Assembly (NCBI GenBank): GCA_024689425.1
Contig: JAILDN010000033.1
Location: forward strand, 21,194-85,193
Origin: Methanobrevibacter sp.
GTDB lineage: Archaea > Methanobacteriota > Methanobacteria > Methanobacteriales > Methanobacteriaceae
Direction: 5' to 3'
DNA: 64,000 nucleotides
Of the stretch, positions 48,096 through 57,439 are shown one piece after another (the first letter of the stretch is position 1; each line of letters starts with the position of its first letter). A program made the position numbers and the translations under genes. The notes under the pieces are model-generated. The model was not told the origin of the DNA and searched no databases. It saw only the letters and a list, made by a program, of their open reading frames with translations.

Positions 48096-48671
48096 TTATT
48101 CAATATCTTCTACTGAATTTAACATGTAAGAAACGAATTGAGTTTTAGCTGATTCTTCTATGAATACAGCAAGGCTTTCTGCTTCTTTTAGATTTTTTCC
48201 AACGCAAATAACACCATGCTTTTTTAGAATTAAAACATCTTCTTCTTTGATGTTGTTAGACACGCTGTTTGCTAATTCTAGAGTACCTGGTTTTTCATAT
48301 TCAATGGATGGTAAATATGGATTTTTTATTTCTCCAAATCCTTCCAATCTTTTGAGTTTTTTAGATGAGAAAGCAAAACCAGTTACATAAGGAGAATGAG
48401 TGTGCACTATAGCATTAACGTCACTTCTCTTTTTATAGACATTTAAGTGCATATTTACTTCTGAAGAGGGGTTACCCTTCGTTAAAACGTTAGATTCCAT
48501 ATCAACTAAGACAATATCTTCCTCTTTTAAATTATTTAGTGATTTTAATGTAGGGGTAATTGCAATGTAATCACCAAGCCTAACACTTACGTTTCCTGAT
48601 TTACCGGATACTAACTGTTTATCATAAATATTTTCACAAACTTCAATTAGTTGAGATATAGATTCTTCCAT
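48096..48671 (-). CDS. fucA: Class II aldolase, fuculose-1-phosphate aldolase type
   Basis: 191 aa zinc aldolase. LVSGKSGNVSVRLGDYIAITPT, the zinc site HTHSPYVTGFAF, and ILKKHGVICVGKNLKEAE are diagnostic of the AraD/FucA family. In methanogens the homologue is thought to supply lactaldehyde for coenzyme F420. Ten bases after PolD small subunit on the same strand, so cotranscribed. Confidence 0.88.
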   Translation of the reverse strand: MEESISQLIEVCENIYDKQLVSGKSGNVSVRLGDYIAITPTLKSLNNLKEEDIVLVDMESNVLTKGNPSSEVNMHLNVYKKRSDVNAIVHTHSPYVTGFAFSSKKLKRLEGFGEIKNPYLPSIEYEKPGTLELANSVSNNIKEEDVLILKKHGVICVGKNLKEAESLAVFIEESAKTQFVSYMLNSVEDIE

Positions 48672-48681
48672 TCGATCACCA

Positions 48682-50286
48682 TTAATCTAAGAATTTGAAT
48701 AATTTATATTTTCCTTTATAGAGAACAGGAACCTGTGCAGGTGTTGGTTCGATATTTTTAATTTTTTGGTACTCTGTTTGAGTCTGGAAGGTTCCAGAGT
48801 TAATCATATGAATTCCTTTATATTTATCATACGCATTAATGTGAATATGTCCAGTATGGAAAATATCTGGAATATTTTCAATGACTAAATAATCTTCTAA
48901 TTCAGAAGCAAGAGGTGTTCTATCACCATAAATTGGAGCTAAATGTCTTTTTCTTAGAAGTTCTTTCATCATCTCTTCATTATGTTCATAAGATAGACCT
49001 TTAATAGCCATTGGCAATTCATTGAAACTTTCACCATGATAAATTAAAACATTAATTCCCTCGAGAGATATTACAGCAGGATTACTGACAAATTCCACAT
49101 TGTCCAGTTCATACAATGATTTTGCATACTCTTCTGGAACCGCTGGCTGTGGTTCTGCCAATCTTGAAGCATCGTGGTTTCCAGGAGCAATGATGATTTT
49201 TATATCGCTTCTAACGTTTCCTAAAAATCTTGCGGCTTCATCATATTGAAGACGTATATCTTTAATCGAAAGCTCTTTGTCTTGATTTGGATAGACTCCA
49301 ATTCCATCAACGATATCTCCTGCAATAATTAGATATTTAACGCTTTCTGCAACTTTTCTTTGTTCTTCATTTCCAAAATCACAGTTAATCCAGTCGATGA
49401 ATTTTTTAAAAGCATCTTCTAGAAACGTTAAGCTTCCAATATGAACGTCAGATAAGAAAACAACGCTGAAATCCATTTCTTTTTCGGATGTTCTTACAAT
49501 ATCTGGGAAAAGCAGCTGATTAGCTATTATGAAATCATTGTCTTTGTTAACGACAACTCCAACAACTTCATCCCTAACAAGTTTTTCAGCTTCTGCAAAC
49601 AATTCTTCGTTTTTATTTGAAAATAAGATTGAAATAGACCCAGTATCATCTTCAAATTCTATGTATTTATGTCCGTTTTTAGTGGATCTTATTTCTTTAA
49701 CCATCACTATTAAATTAATGGTAGTCTGACCGTCTTCTATGTCAGCTATTTTTGTAGTAATTTTAAGTTCAGGCCTTTGTCTTAATATTTTTGATAGTTT
49801 TTCATATCTTGATTGAAAATAAGTTATTAAATCGCTGATTTCTCCACTTGTATAGGACTTATTGGAACTATCTTGGATGATTTTAAAGTCATATGTAACA
49901 TTTGTTTTATTTAAATTTCTTTTAAATTTTATTTTAGCATCAACAACTTTTTCAGAATTATCTTCTTTTTTAACTTCAGTTGTTGTATCAGCATTATTTT
50001 TAGATTCTTTTTCATTTGATTTATTTATTTGCTCATTAGGAATTGATTCACTACGTTCTTCCTTAGTTTCTTTTTTTGGGGCTTCTTTTTTATTTCCTAA
50101 AATTTCATCAATTGTATCACCACTAACAGAAATTAAATCACTTGATTTAAAATCATTGCCTTTTAACTTAACAATTAAGTTAGAAGCCATGTTAATTGGA
50201 TTTTTTGAGCCCATTATTTTATCATAGGCCTCTGGTGATAAATTAATCCCTTTTTTTGCAAATTTTAGTAGAATCTTATTTGTCAT
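48682..50286 (-). CDS. polB: DNA polymerase D small subunit (DP1, exonuclease)
   Basis: 3'-5' exonuclease subunit of archaeal PolD. 534 aa: N-terminal helical domain (~1-60), low-complexity Lys/Glu/Ser linker (~65-115), OB fold (~180-265), then a Mre11-like phosphodiesterase with FLSDVHIGS (~277-285), [25 protein letters not shown] and HTGHIHINA metal motifs. All catalytic residues appear kept. Located 4 kb from the probable origin. Confidence 0.94.
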   Translation of the reverse strand: MTNKILLKFAKKGINLSPEAYDKIMGSKNPINMASNLIVKLKGNDFKSSDLISVSGDTIDEILGNKKEAPKKETKEERSESIPNEQINKSNEKESKNNADTTTEVKKEDNSEKVVDAKIKFKRNLNKTNVTYDFKIIQDSSNKSYTSGEISDLITYFQSRYEKLSKILRQRPELKITTKIADIEDGQTTINLIVMVKEIRSTKNGHKYIEFEDDTGSISILFSNKNEELFAEAEKLVRDEVVGVVVNKDNDFIIANQLLFPDIVRTSEKEMDFSVVFLSDVHIGSLTFLEDAFKKFIDWINCDFGNEEQRKVAESVKYLIIAGDIVDGIGVYPNQDKELSIKDIRLQYDEAARFLGNVRSDIKIIIAPGNHDASRLAEPQPAVPEEYAKSLYELDNVEFVSNPAVISLEGINVLIYHGESFNELPMAIKGLSYEHNEEMMKELLRKRHLAPIYGDRTPLASELEDYLVIENIPDIFHTGHIHINAYDKYKGIHMINSGTFQTQTEYQKIKNIEPTPAQVPVLYKGKYKLFKFLD

Positions 50287-50457
50287 GCTAGTTAAAAATT
50301 TAATTTTTAATCTTTATAAACTTTGAGAATTTTTAAAATCAATATTGTTTTTAGATGAAAATTTCATAACAAGAATTTAAAAATTTAGTTATATTTATTA
50401 TATATTAGAAATAAATCTATTTTTATTATGTTATTTTAAATAACAAGATGTGATAAA

Positions 50458-50955
50458 ATGTCAAAAGTACTTAGAATATTACTGGTTATTGTATTATTTA
50501 TAATATTTTTTGAAGTAGGACTTTTTAGTTCATACACAATTGTCACAGCCGAAGTTCCTGATGTTAAAGGACTAATTGATATGCAAGTATCTTATATTAC
50601 TAATTTATTTAGCCCTCAGAATGTTAATGAAGTTTTAATCAAGGACCCAACCAATATTAATATTTCAAATAAAAAAGATGTTGCACTTAAGATGGAAGAG
50701 CTGTCGAACGTCGACGGTATCAATGTTGGATCTTTGAATGTTACAACTTATGACGATCCAAAAAATGATAAAATTAATGTTACTATTGAAGCTTTAGGTT
50801 ATGCATCACCTAATTCAACAAGTGGACAAATTGTCATTAGTCAAGAACCGGCCTATAAAGTGATTTTCAAGGGTGTCGCTTTACATAAGAATGGAGAACT
50901 AATAGTCAATATAAGCAGTCTAAAAGTAGATTCGGTTTTAAAATTATATAAATAA
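50458..50955 (+). CDS. Membrane-anchored hypothetical protein
   Basis: 165 aa. One N-terminal membrane helix (~5-25) and an outside domain rich in beta strands and Asn-X-Ser/Thr sites (NINISNK, VNISS). No catalytic motif seen. Its amphiphilic beta pattern could fit a LEA-14-like sandwich, but I cannot assign it. The start follows GATGTGATAAA. cbiH starts 8 bases after its stop, so it is cotranscribed. Confidence 0.6.
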   Translation: MSKVLRILLVIVLFIIFFEVGLFSSYTIVTAEVPDVKGLIDMQVSYITNLFSPQNVNEVLIKDPTNINISNKKDVALKMEELSNVDGINVGSLNVTTYDDPKNDKINVTIEALGYASPNSTSGQIVISQEPAYKVIFKGVALHKNGELIVNISSLKVDSVLKLYK

Positions 50956-50963
50956 GTGAAATT

Positions 50964-52037
50964 ATGATTAATGTTATTGGAATTGGTCAAAATAGAGAAA
51001 ATATGACCTTGGGAGCTTTGAAAGCTATTGAGGAATCCGATGTCATTATAGGTTATAAAAAGTATATTGACCAGATTGCAGATTTAATTGAAGATAAAGA
51101 AATCTTAAAAAAAGGGATGGGCGATGAAATAGCAAGAGCTGAATTCGCCATTCAAAAAAGTAAAGAAGGAAAAATAGTTTCATTAATCAGTTCAGGGGAT
51201 CCCGGAGTTTTTGGAATGGCAAATGTGTTATATCAGATTATTTCAAAATATGATGATGTTGATGTAAAGGTTTATCCTGGCGTTTCTGCTTTAAACTACA
51301 CTTCATCTAAATTAGGTGCTCCTTTAAATGATTTTGCTGCTATTAGCTTAAGTAATATATTAACACCTTTATCTGAAATTGAAAAGAAATTGAAATATGC
51401 TCTTGAAGCAAATTTAATCGTAGCTATTTATAATCCTATTAGCAAAACTAGAAAAGAACCATTCAGAAGATTCAAACAATGTGTTTTAGAGATTAGGGGC
51501 GAAAACGCTTTAATAGGTATTGTAGACAGTACTTATGAACCTGCTAAAGAAACAATCGTTGAAGTTAAAGATTTAACGGAAGACATTGTTAATATGTCCT
51601 GTACATTAATCGTTGGTAATAATTTAACCTATATTCAAGATAATAAATTAATCACGCCAAGAGGATATGTCATTAGAGCACCAATTCATGAACTTTCAAG
51701 AAATCATTATGAAAAATTCTTAAATGGTGAAGTTGCTCACGGACCAAATAGGGAATGTGAGTTTTATCCTTGTCATTGGGATGGTCAGTATTGTGATTTC
51801 TGTTATTGTCCGTTTTATCCATGTGGTGATTCATCAACTGGTGGTGAATGGATAAAAGGCAAGAATGTTTGGAATTGTAAAAATTGCACATGGCCTCATG
51901 AAAAAGAGGCTGTAGAGTGTATAAGAGGACCTCTTGAAGAAATTATAGAAGAAGTTGATGATTTAAAATCAAAGAAGAAGACTTTATTGAAACTTAGAAG
52001 AGCTTGTTTGTTAAAAAATAATCCGAAAGATTTGTAA
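50964..52037 (+). CDS. cbiH: Cobalt-precorrin-3B C17-methyltransferase with cysteine-rich C-terminal domain
   Basis: SAM-dependent ring-contraction methylase of anaerobic cobamide synthesis. 357 aa: a tetrapyrrole methylase domain (~1-235; [56 protein letters not shown]) plus a ~100-residue tail with about ten Cys ([25 protein letters not shown]...[18 protein letters not shown]), resembling the archaeal cysteine-rich small domain. A similar Fe-S tail exists in the bacterial long CbiH60. Redox or metal role of the tail is inferred. Confidence 0.92.
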   Translation: MINVIGIGQNRENMTLGALKAIEESDVIIGYKKYIDQIADLIEDKEILKKGMGDEIARAEFAIQKSKEGKIVSLISSGDPGVFGMANVLYQIISKYDDVDVKVYPGVSALNYTSSKLGAPLNDFAAISLSNILTPLSEIEKKLKYALEANLIVAIYNPISKTRKEPFRRFKQCVLEIRGENALIGIVDSTYEPAKETIVEVKDLTEDIVNMSCTLIVGNNLTYIQDNKLITPRGYVIRAPIHELSRNHYEKFLNGEVAHGPNRECEFYPCHWDGQYCDFCYCPFYPCGDSSTGGEWIKGKNVWNCKNCTWPHEKEAVECIRGPLEEIIEEVDDLKSKKKTLLKLRRACLLKNNPKDL

Positions 52038-52047
52038 GGTAGTGAAA

Positions 52048-52647
52048 ATGTCAATCAAAAATCTTTTAATTGAAATGAAAAATATGTCGGAGCTAATGGT
52101 TGATTTAGCTTACTCGGCTGTTTTATTTAATAGTATTGATGCTGCTGAAGAAGTTTTAACTTTGGAAAACAGAGTCAATGCAATGAATTATGAAATTAAA
52201 AAAGAATCGTTAGTTGCAGCTCGTTCATATGAAGATGCTGAAAAATTAACAGCATTGCTTGAAATTGCTGAAGCTGCAGAAAGTATGGCTAATGCAGCTA
52301 AAGATTTGGCTGATTTAGTTATCAAAGGTATTAAACCACATCCCGTATTTAAGATGGTTATGGAAGAATCTGATAAAATGATTGCAAGAATTTCCGTAAC
52401 CGAAGAATCAGACTTAGCTAATAAAACATTAGGAGAATTATTTTTAGCTAATCGTACAGGTATGCGTGTAATTGCGATTAGAAGAGGCGAATCATGGATT
52501 TATGGTCCTGATAAACATACTATGATTCTTTCTAATGATATATTACTTTTAAAAGGAACAGATGAAGGTGCAGAACTTTTAAGAAAACTTGCATCAGGAG
52601 CTTGTTCTTTTGAAGATATTCCTGAAGAATTAGAAGATGAAGATTAA
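52048..52647 (+). CDS. PhoU-like plus RCK_C (TrkA-C) regulatory protein
   Basis: 199 aa. Residues ~1-110 form a helical PhoU-like domain; ~115-195 an RCK_C domain ([58 protein letters not shown]). The start ATG 52048 follows AAGGTAGTGAA. Directly upstream of an SLC41/MgtE-like transporter, whose activity it probably regulates by ligand binding. Confidence 0.82.
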   Translation: MSIKNLLIEMKNMSELMVDLAYSAVLFNSIDAAEEVLTLENRVNAMNYEIKKESLVAARSYEDAEKLTALLEIAEAAESMANAAKDLADLVIKGIKPHPVFKMVMEESDKMIARISVTEESDLANKTLGELFLANRTGMRVIAIRRGESWIYGPDKHTMILSNDILLLKGTDEGAELLRKLASGACSFEDIPEELEDED

Positions 52648-52695
52648 ATTAATTATTTAAAAGAAGTGATAAAATGATAAGAGGTAGTGATATGC

Positions 52696-53949
52696 ATGAA
52701 AAAGCAGAAGAAGATTCGCAGTCCACTATCTTCATTTCAGAACTTCTTTTCTGTACATGATTACATTATCAAAGAAAGCTTTATAGCTCTTTTAATTTGT
52801 GCATTAGGAGATTTATTTGCTGGAATTGTTTTAGGAAATATGACATTTTTCTTAAAAGCATTCCCTGGATTACTTGTTATTATTCCTGGTGCAATTGGCA
52901 TGAGAGGAAATATTTTTGGATCTTTTGCATCCAGATTATCAACAAATTTACACATTGGTATTGTATCTCCTAAATTTGAGTTATCAGAACAATTAAACAA
53001 TAATATAATTTCTTCTTTTGTATTGACACTAGTCTTATCATTGTTTTTAGCTATTATTGCGAAGATTTTTTGTATTATTTTTAATTTTGAATCAATATCC
53101 ATAATTGATTTTATTTTAATCAGTATCATTGCCGGAGTTGTTTCAAATATAATAATGCTTCCGCTAACAATGTTAATTTCATTCAGGAGTTTTAAACGTG
53201 GATGGGACCCGGATAATGTGACTACACCAATTATTGCAGCCGTTGGTGATTTATTTACCCTACCTGCTATAATTTTTTCAGTAATTGTTTTATCTCAATT
53301 AAATAATTTCATATTAATTAAAAACATTATCTTTGTTTTAATTATTGTTCTTGTTATAATTGGATTTATTTATGCTATTAAATATTCTGGCGAATCTAAA
53401 AAGATTATTACCCAATCAACACCAGTATTGCTTGTTTGTTCTCTTTTAGGAGTTTCCGCTGGTGGAATATTAAACAGTTCTATTGAAACATTACTTACCA
53501 ATCCTAGTTTACTCACGTTATTACCATTATTCTCAGGTGAAAGCGGCAGTATTATCAGTGTTTTAAGTGCTAGATTATCATCAGGTCTTCACTATGGTTT
53601 AATCGAACCATTGAAAAAGCCAACGAAAAATACAATACATAATTTCTTAATTTGTTATGTTTTAGCTGTTGTGATGTTTCCTTTAATTGGATTCATCGCT
53701 GAAGATTCAACCAATATTTTAGGTTCAGCAGGTGTTGGATTTATAAATATAATTTTGATTTCATTAATCTCAGGGCTTATTTTAGTCTCTATAATGATTT
53801 TTGCAGTTTATTACATTTCTATCACTGCGTATAATAGAGATATTGACCCGGATAATGTTGTCATTCCAATTTCCACAAGTATGACGGATGCTATTTCAAG
53901 TTTGATTTTAGTAAGCATTTCATTTTTAGTTCTTGGGGCATTAATTTAG
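52696..53949 (+). CDS. SLC41/MgtE-type divalent cation transporter, duplicated domain
   Basis: About 417 aa, ten or so membrane helices in two homologous halves. Each half has the MgtE/SLC41 ion-path motif: PGLLVIIPGAIGMRGNIFGSFASRLSTNLHIG and LLPLFSGESGSIISVLSARLSSGLHYG, each followed by a DPDNV motif (WDPDNVTTPI, IDPDNVVIPI). No cytosolic CBS sensor domain; the RCK protein before it may replace that. The start is ATG 52696; the track start is a GTG upstream. A well-placed ATG at 52675 opens a different frame that ends after 28 codons. Confidence 0.82.
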   Translation: MKKQKKIRSPLSSFQNFFSVHDYIIKESFIALLICALGDLFAGIVLGNMTFFLKAFPGLLVIIPGAIGMRGNIFGSFASRLSTNLHIGIVSPKFELSEQLNNNIISSFVLTLVLSLFLAIIAKIFCIIFNFESISIIDFILISIIAGVVSNIIMLPLTMLISFRSFKRGWDPDNVTTPIIAAVGDLFTLPAIIFSVIVLSQLNNFILIKNIIFVLIIVLVIIGFIYAIKYSGESKKIITQSTPVLLVCSLLGVSAGGILNSSIETLLTNPSLLTLLPLFSGESGSIISVLSARLSSGLHYGLIEPLKKPTKNTIHNFLICYVLAVVMFPLIGFIAEDSTNILGSAGVGFINIILISLISGLILVSIMIFAVYYISITAYNRDIDPDNVVIPISTSMTDAISSLILVSISFLVLGALI

Positions 53950-54824
53950 CTCCAGGCTCTTATTATAAAATTACAAGGTTGCATTATAAAGTAATCATAT
54001 TTTAATTTACTTTTATCAAAGTCTTTGGGGACTGCTACTAGCACGGCCTTTACATTTTTTTTATTTAAGTGAATAAATATTATAGAACTTGTTTCCTCTC
54101 CCTCAAAGAGCGATTTAAGTTTATTGTTTAGGTAAATTTTATTGTTAGTGATTCTTTCATTATTGTATTCTTTATAATGTGTTGTATCAATTGAGTACTC
54201 CACATTATTTTTTTCGCTGTCATCAAGCAATATATAATAATCGAAGTCTTTTAAATTCTTTTTAAATAATTTTAAGTAATTACAGCTATAATCTTTTTTA
54301 TTGTGATTATGATTGCACTTTCCTTCACTGGAAAAATCGTCAACAACATATTTTTTAAAAAATTCACATTTCACAAGTCTGTTAACGCTGTAGACATTTC
54401 CACTTTCACCGCCCGAACCAATCTTTACACTTGAAAGAGAAGTCTTTAGTGGAATTAATTCCATTGAGGATTTAAATTTATTGTCAAATAGTTTTTTTGT
54501 TACTAGTCTTTCGTAATCTCTACCAAGTTCCAGTAATTTAAAGTATGAAACACTGTTTGGAATAACATTATCATCGTCTGTTATTATCGCTAAGCCAATT
54601 CTTTTAGATTTAAAGTCATCCCAGTTTTTAGGGATACCAGGATTATTTATCAGATAATCACACGTTTCTGTAATTGTTTTTTCTATATTATTGCTTTCTA
54701 CACTCTTAGAAATTTTTTCATTTGTGAGTTCAGCAGTAATGGCAATGACACCTAAAATTAGTAGGATTATTATTGCCACCACAACTATTTCAAGTGTAAA
54801 ATTTCCTTGGCTATCCAGTTTCAT
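53946..54824 (-). CDS. Pilin-like secreted protein with Cys/His cluster
   Basis: 292 aa. N-terminus DSQGNFTLEIVVVAIIILLILGVIAITAE resembles an archaeal class III/type IV pilin signal with the Glu five residues into the hydrophobic stretch. The rest is outside and hydrophilic, with CEFFKKY...GKCNHNHNKKDYSCNY, a possible metal site. No known family recalled. Overlaps the upstream pilin-like gene by 14 bases, so the two are coexpressed. Contains two exact mini-ORBs (54424, 54788). Confidence 0.55.
   Translation of the reverse strand: MKLDSQGNFTLEIVVVAIIILLILGVIAITAELTNEKISKSVESNNIEKTITETCDYLINNPGIPKNWDDFKSKRIGLAIITDDDNVIPNSVSYFKLLELGRDYERLVTKKLFDNKFKSSMELIPLKTSLSSVKIGSGGESGNVYSVNRLVKCEFFKKYVVDDFSSEGKCNHNHNKKDYSCNYLKLFKKNLKDFDYYILLDDSEKNNVEYSIDTTHYKEYNNERITNNKIYLNNKLKSLFEGEETSSIIFIHLNKKNVKAVLVAVPKDFDKSKLKYDYFIMQPCNFIIRAWS
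54424..54436 (+). repeat. Exact mini-ORB inside pilin-like gene
   Basis: TTTACACTTGAAA, exact match to the Cdc6-binding 13-mer, within the coding sequence (residues SSVK). Confidence 0.5.
54788..54800 (-). repeat. Second exact mini-ORB inside pilin-like gene
   Basis: TTTCAAGTGTAAA on the plus strand (TTTACACTTGAAA on the minus strand), 364 bases from the first copy and in the opposite orientation, at the start of the same gene (residues NFTLE). Confidence 0.5.
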
Positions 54825-55758
54825 TATAACTCAACCCATATTTTTTGGCATGTGATTCGTCCAAAATCAAGCTGTTGATGTCCCATTTATTCAATTTTTT
54901 GCCATTGTACCTATCATGAAAAACCACATGATCAGAACAGGAGACACTTTCGTTTGTCAGGGGAGTGTGTGTTTGGATAAACACTTCTAATCCATAGTGA
55001 GGACAGGTACCCTTTCCCTCTAATCTGCATAAATAACAGCTGCCGTCAGCGCTTTCATGGAAATATCCATTTTTTAAACATTCTTTCAATGTGTTTCCAT
55101 CTCCATGATGGATATAAGGGTCATATGGACATTTTTTTATTATCATAGGCGATGTCGCAAGAATATACGACTCAAATGAATCAACATTATGCTTTAATAG
55201 GTACTGTGAGAGAGATTCGAAATAGTAGATGGTCTTATCATCGTGGTTAATGTTACTATAGGCAGTTAACATCGCATAAGGCAGTGGATCATTTAATCCT
55301 TCAATAGATGAATTGCTTTCTATAATTCCATCATATTGTTCAGAATCTTTATCAACTTTTATTCTTACTTTGAAAAGTACTTTCCACGGACTATCAGTAC
55401 TTTCTACAGATATTACTTCTGAACGGATATCAACCCCATATTTCTCTTTATAATCCTTATTTGTTTTCTTTAACTTCTCATTTAGGATTTTTTTAACTTC
55501 TTTTCTACTGTCATGAATGATATGCCCATGATATAATTTTTCTGTTTCTTCAGCCAGTGATTCCTTTCCTATCTGTTCTAAATTTTTTTTGTAGTCGTTT
55601 ATTATATATTTAAAATTATCACTTTCAATAGAATCAATATTTTCGTTTTCAAGGAAATAAATGCTGTTTACAACAAATATAACGATTAAAATAAGGGATA
55701 CAAGTAAAATAACTGTTGTTCCTGTAATTAAATTTCCGTTATTGTCAATTGAGTACAT
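54811..55758 (-). CDS. Pilin-like membrane protein with Cys-rich C-terminal part
   Basis: 315 aa. MYSIDNNGNLITGTTVILLVSLILIVIFVVNSIYF is a single N-terminal membrane segment that looks like a pseudopilin leader. Residues ~35-190 are helical then strand-rich; the C-terminal third has paired Cys/His (KKCPYDPYIHHGDG, SCYLCRLEGKGTCPHYG, SCSDH) suggesting disulfides or metal. I do not recognise the family. First gene of the two-gene unit. Likely surface structure; inference only. Confidence 0.55.
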   Translation of the reverse strand: MYSIDNNGNLITGTTVILLVSLILIVIFVVNSIYFLENENIDSIESDNFKYIINDYKKNLEQIGKESLAEETEKLYHGHIIHDSRKEVKKILNEKLKKTNKDYKEKYGVDIRSEVISVESTDSPWKVLFKVRIKVDKDSEQYDGIIESNSSIEGLNDPLPYAMLTAYSNINHDDKTIYYFESLSQYLLKHNVDSFESYILATSPMIIKKCPYDPYIHHGDGNTLKECLKNGYFHESADGSCYLCRLEGKGTCPHYGLEVFIQTHTPLTNESVSCSDHVVFHDRYNGKKLNKWDINSLILDESHAKKYGLSYNETG

Positions 55759-55933
55759 GACTAAAAATTAGTCAATATTTTAAATATTTATTTTTGAAGT
55801 GCGACAGTGTGATTTTTTTAAGGATTTATATATGATTTTTTAAAAATTAGATTTTGATTTTAAATACTTTTTTATATGATGTAATTCAATCTATTAATTA
55901 ATTAAATAAATTTTTTAGATATGGAGGATTCAC
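55759..55933. promoter_or_regulatory. Divergent promoter region pilin-like / DUF35
   Basis: 175 bases, very AT-rich. TATA-like TTTAAATACTTTTTTATATGA at 55859-55879 and TATGGAGGATTCAC ribosome site serve the DUF35 gene. No further gene seen. Confidence 0.4.
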
Positions 55934-56332
55934 ATGTCAGATACTGTTAGAATGTGGCGTCATATACAACAGAGGTATAATCTCGTTGGTTCAAAATGTA
56001 ATGAGTGTGGAGATGTATTTTTCCCATCTCGTGTTGTTTGCCCAAACTGTAGAAGAAAAGGAAAATTAGAACCTTTCCAATTTTCAGGAAAAGGTAAAAT
56101 TCATACTTTTTCAATTATCAGATCACCTCCTGATGATTTCAAAAAAATGGCTCCTTATGCTGTTGCAGTTATTGAATTGGATGAAGGTGCAAAATTAACT
56201 TCACAACTTGTAGACTGTGATGTTGATGATATTGAAATTGGAGATTCTGTTGAAATGGTCTTTAGAAGAATTTCTGAAGACGGTCCTGATGGAGTTATTT
56301 CATACGGATTCAAGTTTAGAGTTATTAAATAA
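55934..56332 (+). CDS. DUF35 zinc-ribbon/OB-fold protein (Zn-ribbon acyl-CoA-associated)
   Basis: 132 aa. Rubredoxin-like zinc ribbon CNECGDVFFPSRVVCPNC (~24-41) followed by an OB fold (GKGKIHTFSIIRSPPDDFKKMAPYAVAVIEL). In archaea this protein usually bridges acetoacetyl-CoA thiolase and HMG-CoA synthase in mevalonate synthesis; those genes are not adjacent here, so the role is by family. A GGAGG ribosome site precedes the ATG. Confidence 0.88.
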   Translation: MSDTVRMWRHIQQRYNLVGSKCNECGDVFFPSRVVCPNCRRKGKLEPFQFSGKGKIHTFSIIRSPPDDFKKMAPYAVAVIELDEGAKLTSQLVDCDVDDIEIGDSVEMVFRRISEDGPDGVISYGFKFRVIK

Positions 56333-56344
56333 TTTTTCTTTTTT

Positions 56345-56363
56345 AGGAAAGTAATACTTTCCT
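56345..56363 (+). terminator. Stem-loop after DUF35 gene
   Basis: AGGAAAGT-aat-ACTTTCCT, a perfect eight-base stem, with T-rich sequence on both sides. Likely terminator. Confidence 0.6.
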
Positions 56364-56425
56364 TAAAAATTTTCTATTTTGATTAATAATCACGTTTAAA
56401 TAATACTTTTTTTAATAATATTATT

Positions 56426-57337
56426 ATGTCAAATTGTAATGGTATTTTACTTATTAGCCATGGTAGCAGTTTACCATTTGGTGAAGTAACTTTTAATGAA
56501 ATTAAAAATAAGTTTATTAAAAAAACTGGATTTGCAACAGAGGTAGGATATATGAAAGTTTCAGATCCTTCTATCGCAGGTGCAGTTGATATTTTAAAGA
56601 ATGAAGTTGAAGATTTAAATAAAATTATAGCACTCCCTGTTTTTTTAGCTCCAGGAATTCATACTAACATTGATATTCCTATTCTTTTAGGTTTGGAACC
56701 ATTAGAAACGGATCCAAGATGTCCTGATGGAAATTATCCTGAAAATCATTATTTATCTATTGCAGATGATGTTGATTTTGATGGCGAAATAGAATTGTTA
56801 TCAGCTATTGGGCCTGATGACGATTTGCTTGAATTTATTGACAAAAGAATTGATGAGGCTTTATCAGAGTCAAAACTAAATGAAGATGCAAAAACCGGAG
56901 TTTTGCTTGTTTCACATGGAAGTAGATTAAAATATAATAAGGAATTTATTTCCACATTATTTAATAAATTTGAAAAAACAACTGATTATCCATGTAATTT
57001 TGGATTCATGGAGTTGGCCGAACCTAATATTCCTACAGCTATTGATAATTTGCTTGATAATAATGAAATTGATAGGTTAATAGTTGTTCCGGTTTTCATT
57101 GCTCCGGGTGTTCACACAACAGACGATATTCCTACAATATTGGGTTTAAAAGAAGCGGATGGTCATCATCACCATCATGACCATGAGCACGATCATGACC
57201 ACAGTCATGGACATCATCATCACCATCATGATTTAGTGACAATAGATTTTGATGGAGAAATTTTATATCCGCAGCCAATCGAAGCGGATGATATTTTAAT
57301 TGATATTTTAATAAAAAAGGTAAATAGTGCATTATAG
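56426..57337 (+). CDS. Two-domain CbiX-like chelatase with His-rich insert
   Basis: 303 aa made of two CbiX domains: N-terminal GILLISHGSSLPFGE...VIALPVFLAPGIHTNIDIP and C-terminal GVLLVSHGSRLKYNKE...LIVVPVFIAPGVHTTDDIP, each with the metal/active-site His motifs. The C-terminal half has a His/Asp stretch (HHHHHDHEHDHDHSHGHHHHHH). Members insert cobalt or nickel into sirohydrochlorin. It looks like a fused duplicate of the short CfbA-type gene that follows; which metal each handles cannot be told. Confidence 0.82.
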   Translation: MSNCNGILLISHGSSLPFGEVTFNEIKNKFIKKTGFATEVGYMKVSDPSIAGAVDILKNEVEDLNKIIALPVFLAPGIHTNIDIPILLGLEPLETDPRCPDGNYPENHYLSIADDVDFDGEIELLSAIGPDDDLLEFIDKRIDEALSESKLNEDAKTGVLLVSHGSRLKYNKEFISTLFNKFEKTTDYPCNFGFMELAEPNIPTAIDNLLDNNEIDRLIVVPVFIAPGVHTTDDIPTILGLKEADGHHHHHDHEHDHDHSHGHHHHHHDLVTIDFDGEILYPQPIEADDILIDILIKKVNSAL

Positions 57338-57439
57338 CATTATTTTTTTATTTTCTTTTTTTCTGAATTATTTTTAATTTAAAGAAACTTTAAATATTTT
57401 TAATTATAAATTATAAGTAATAATTATTGAGATGTTATT

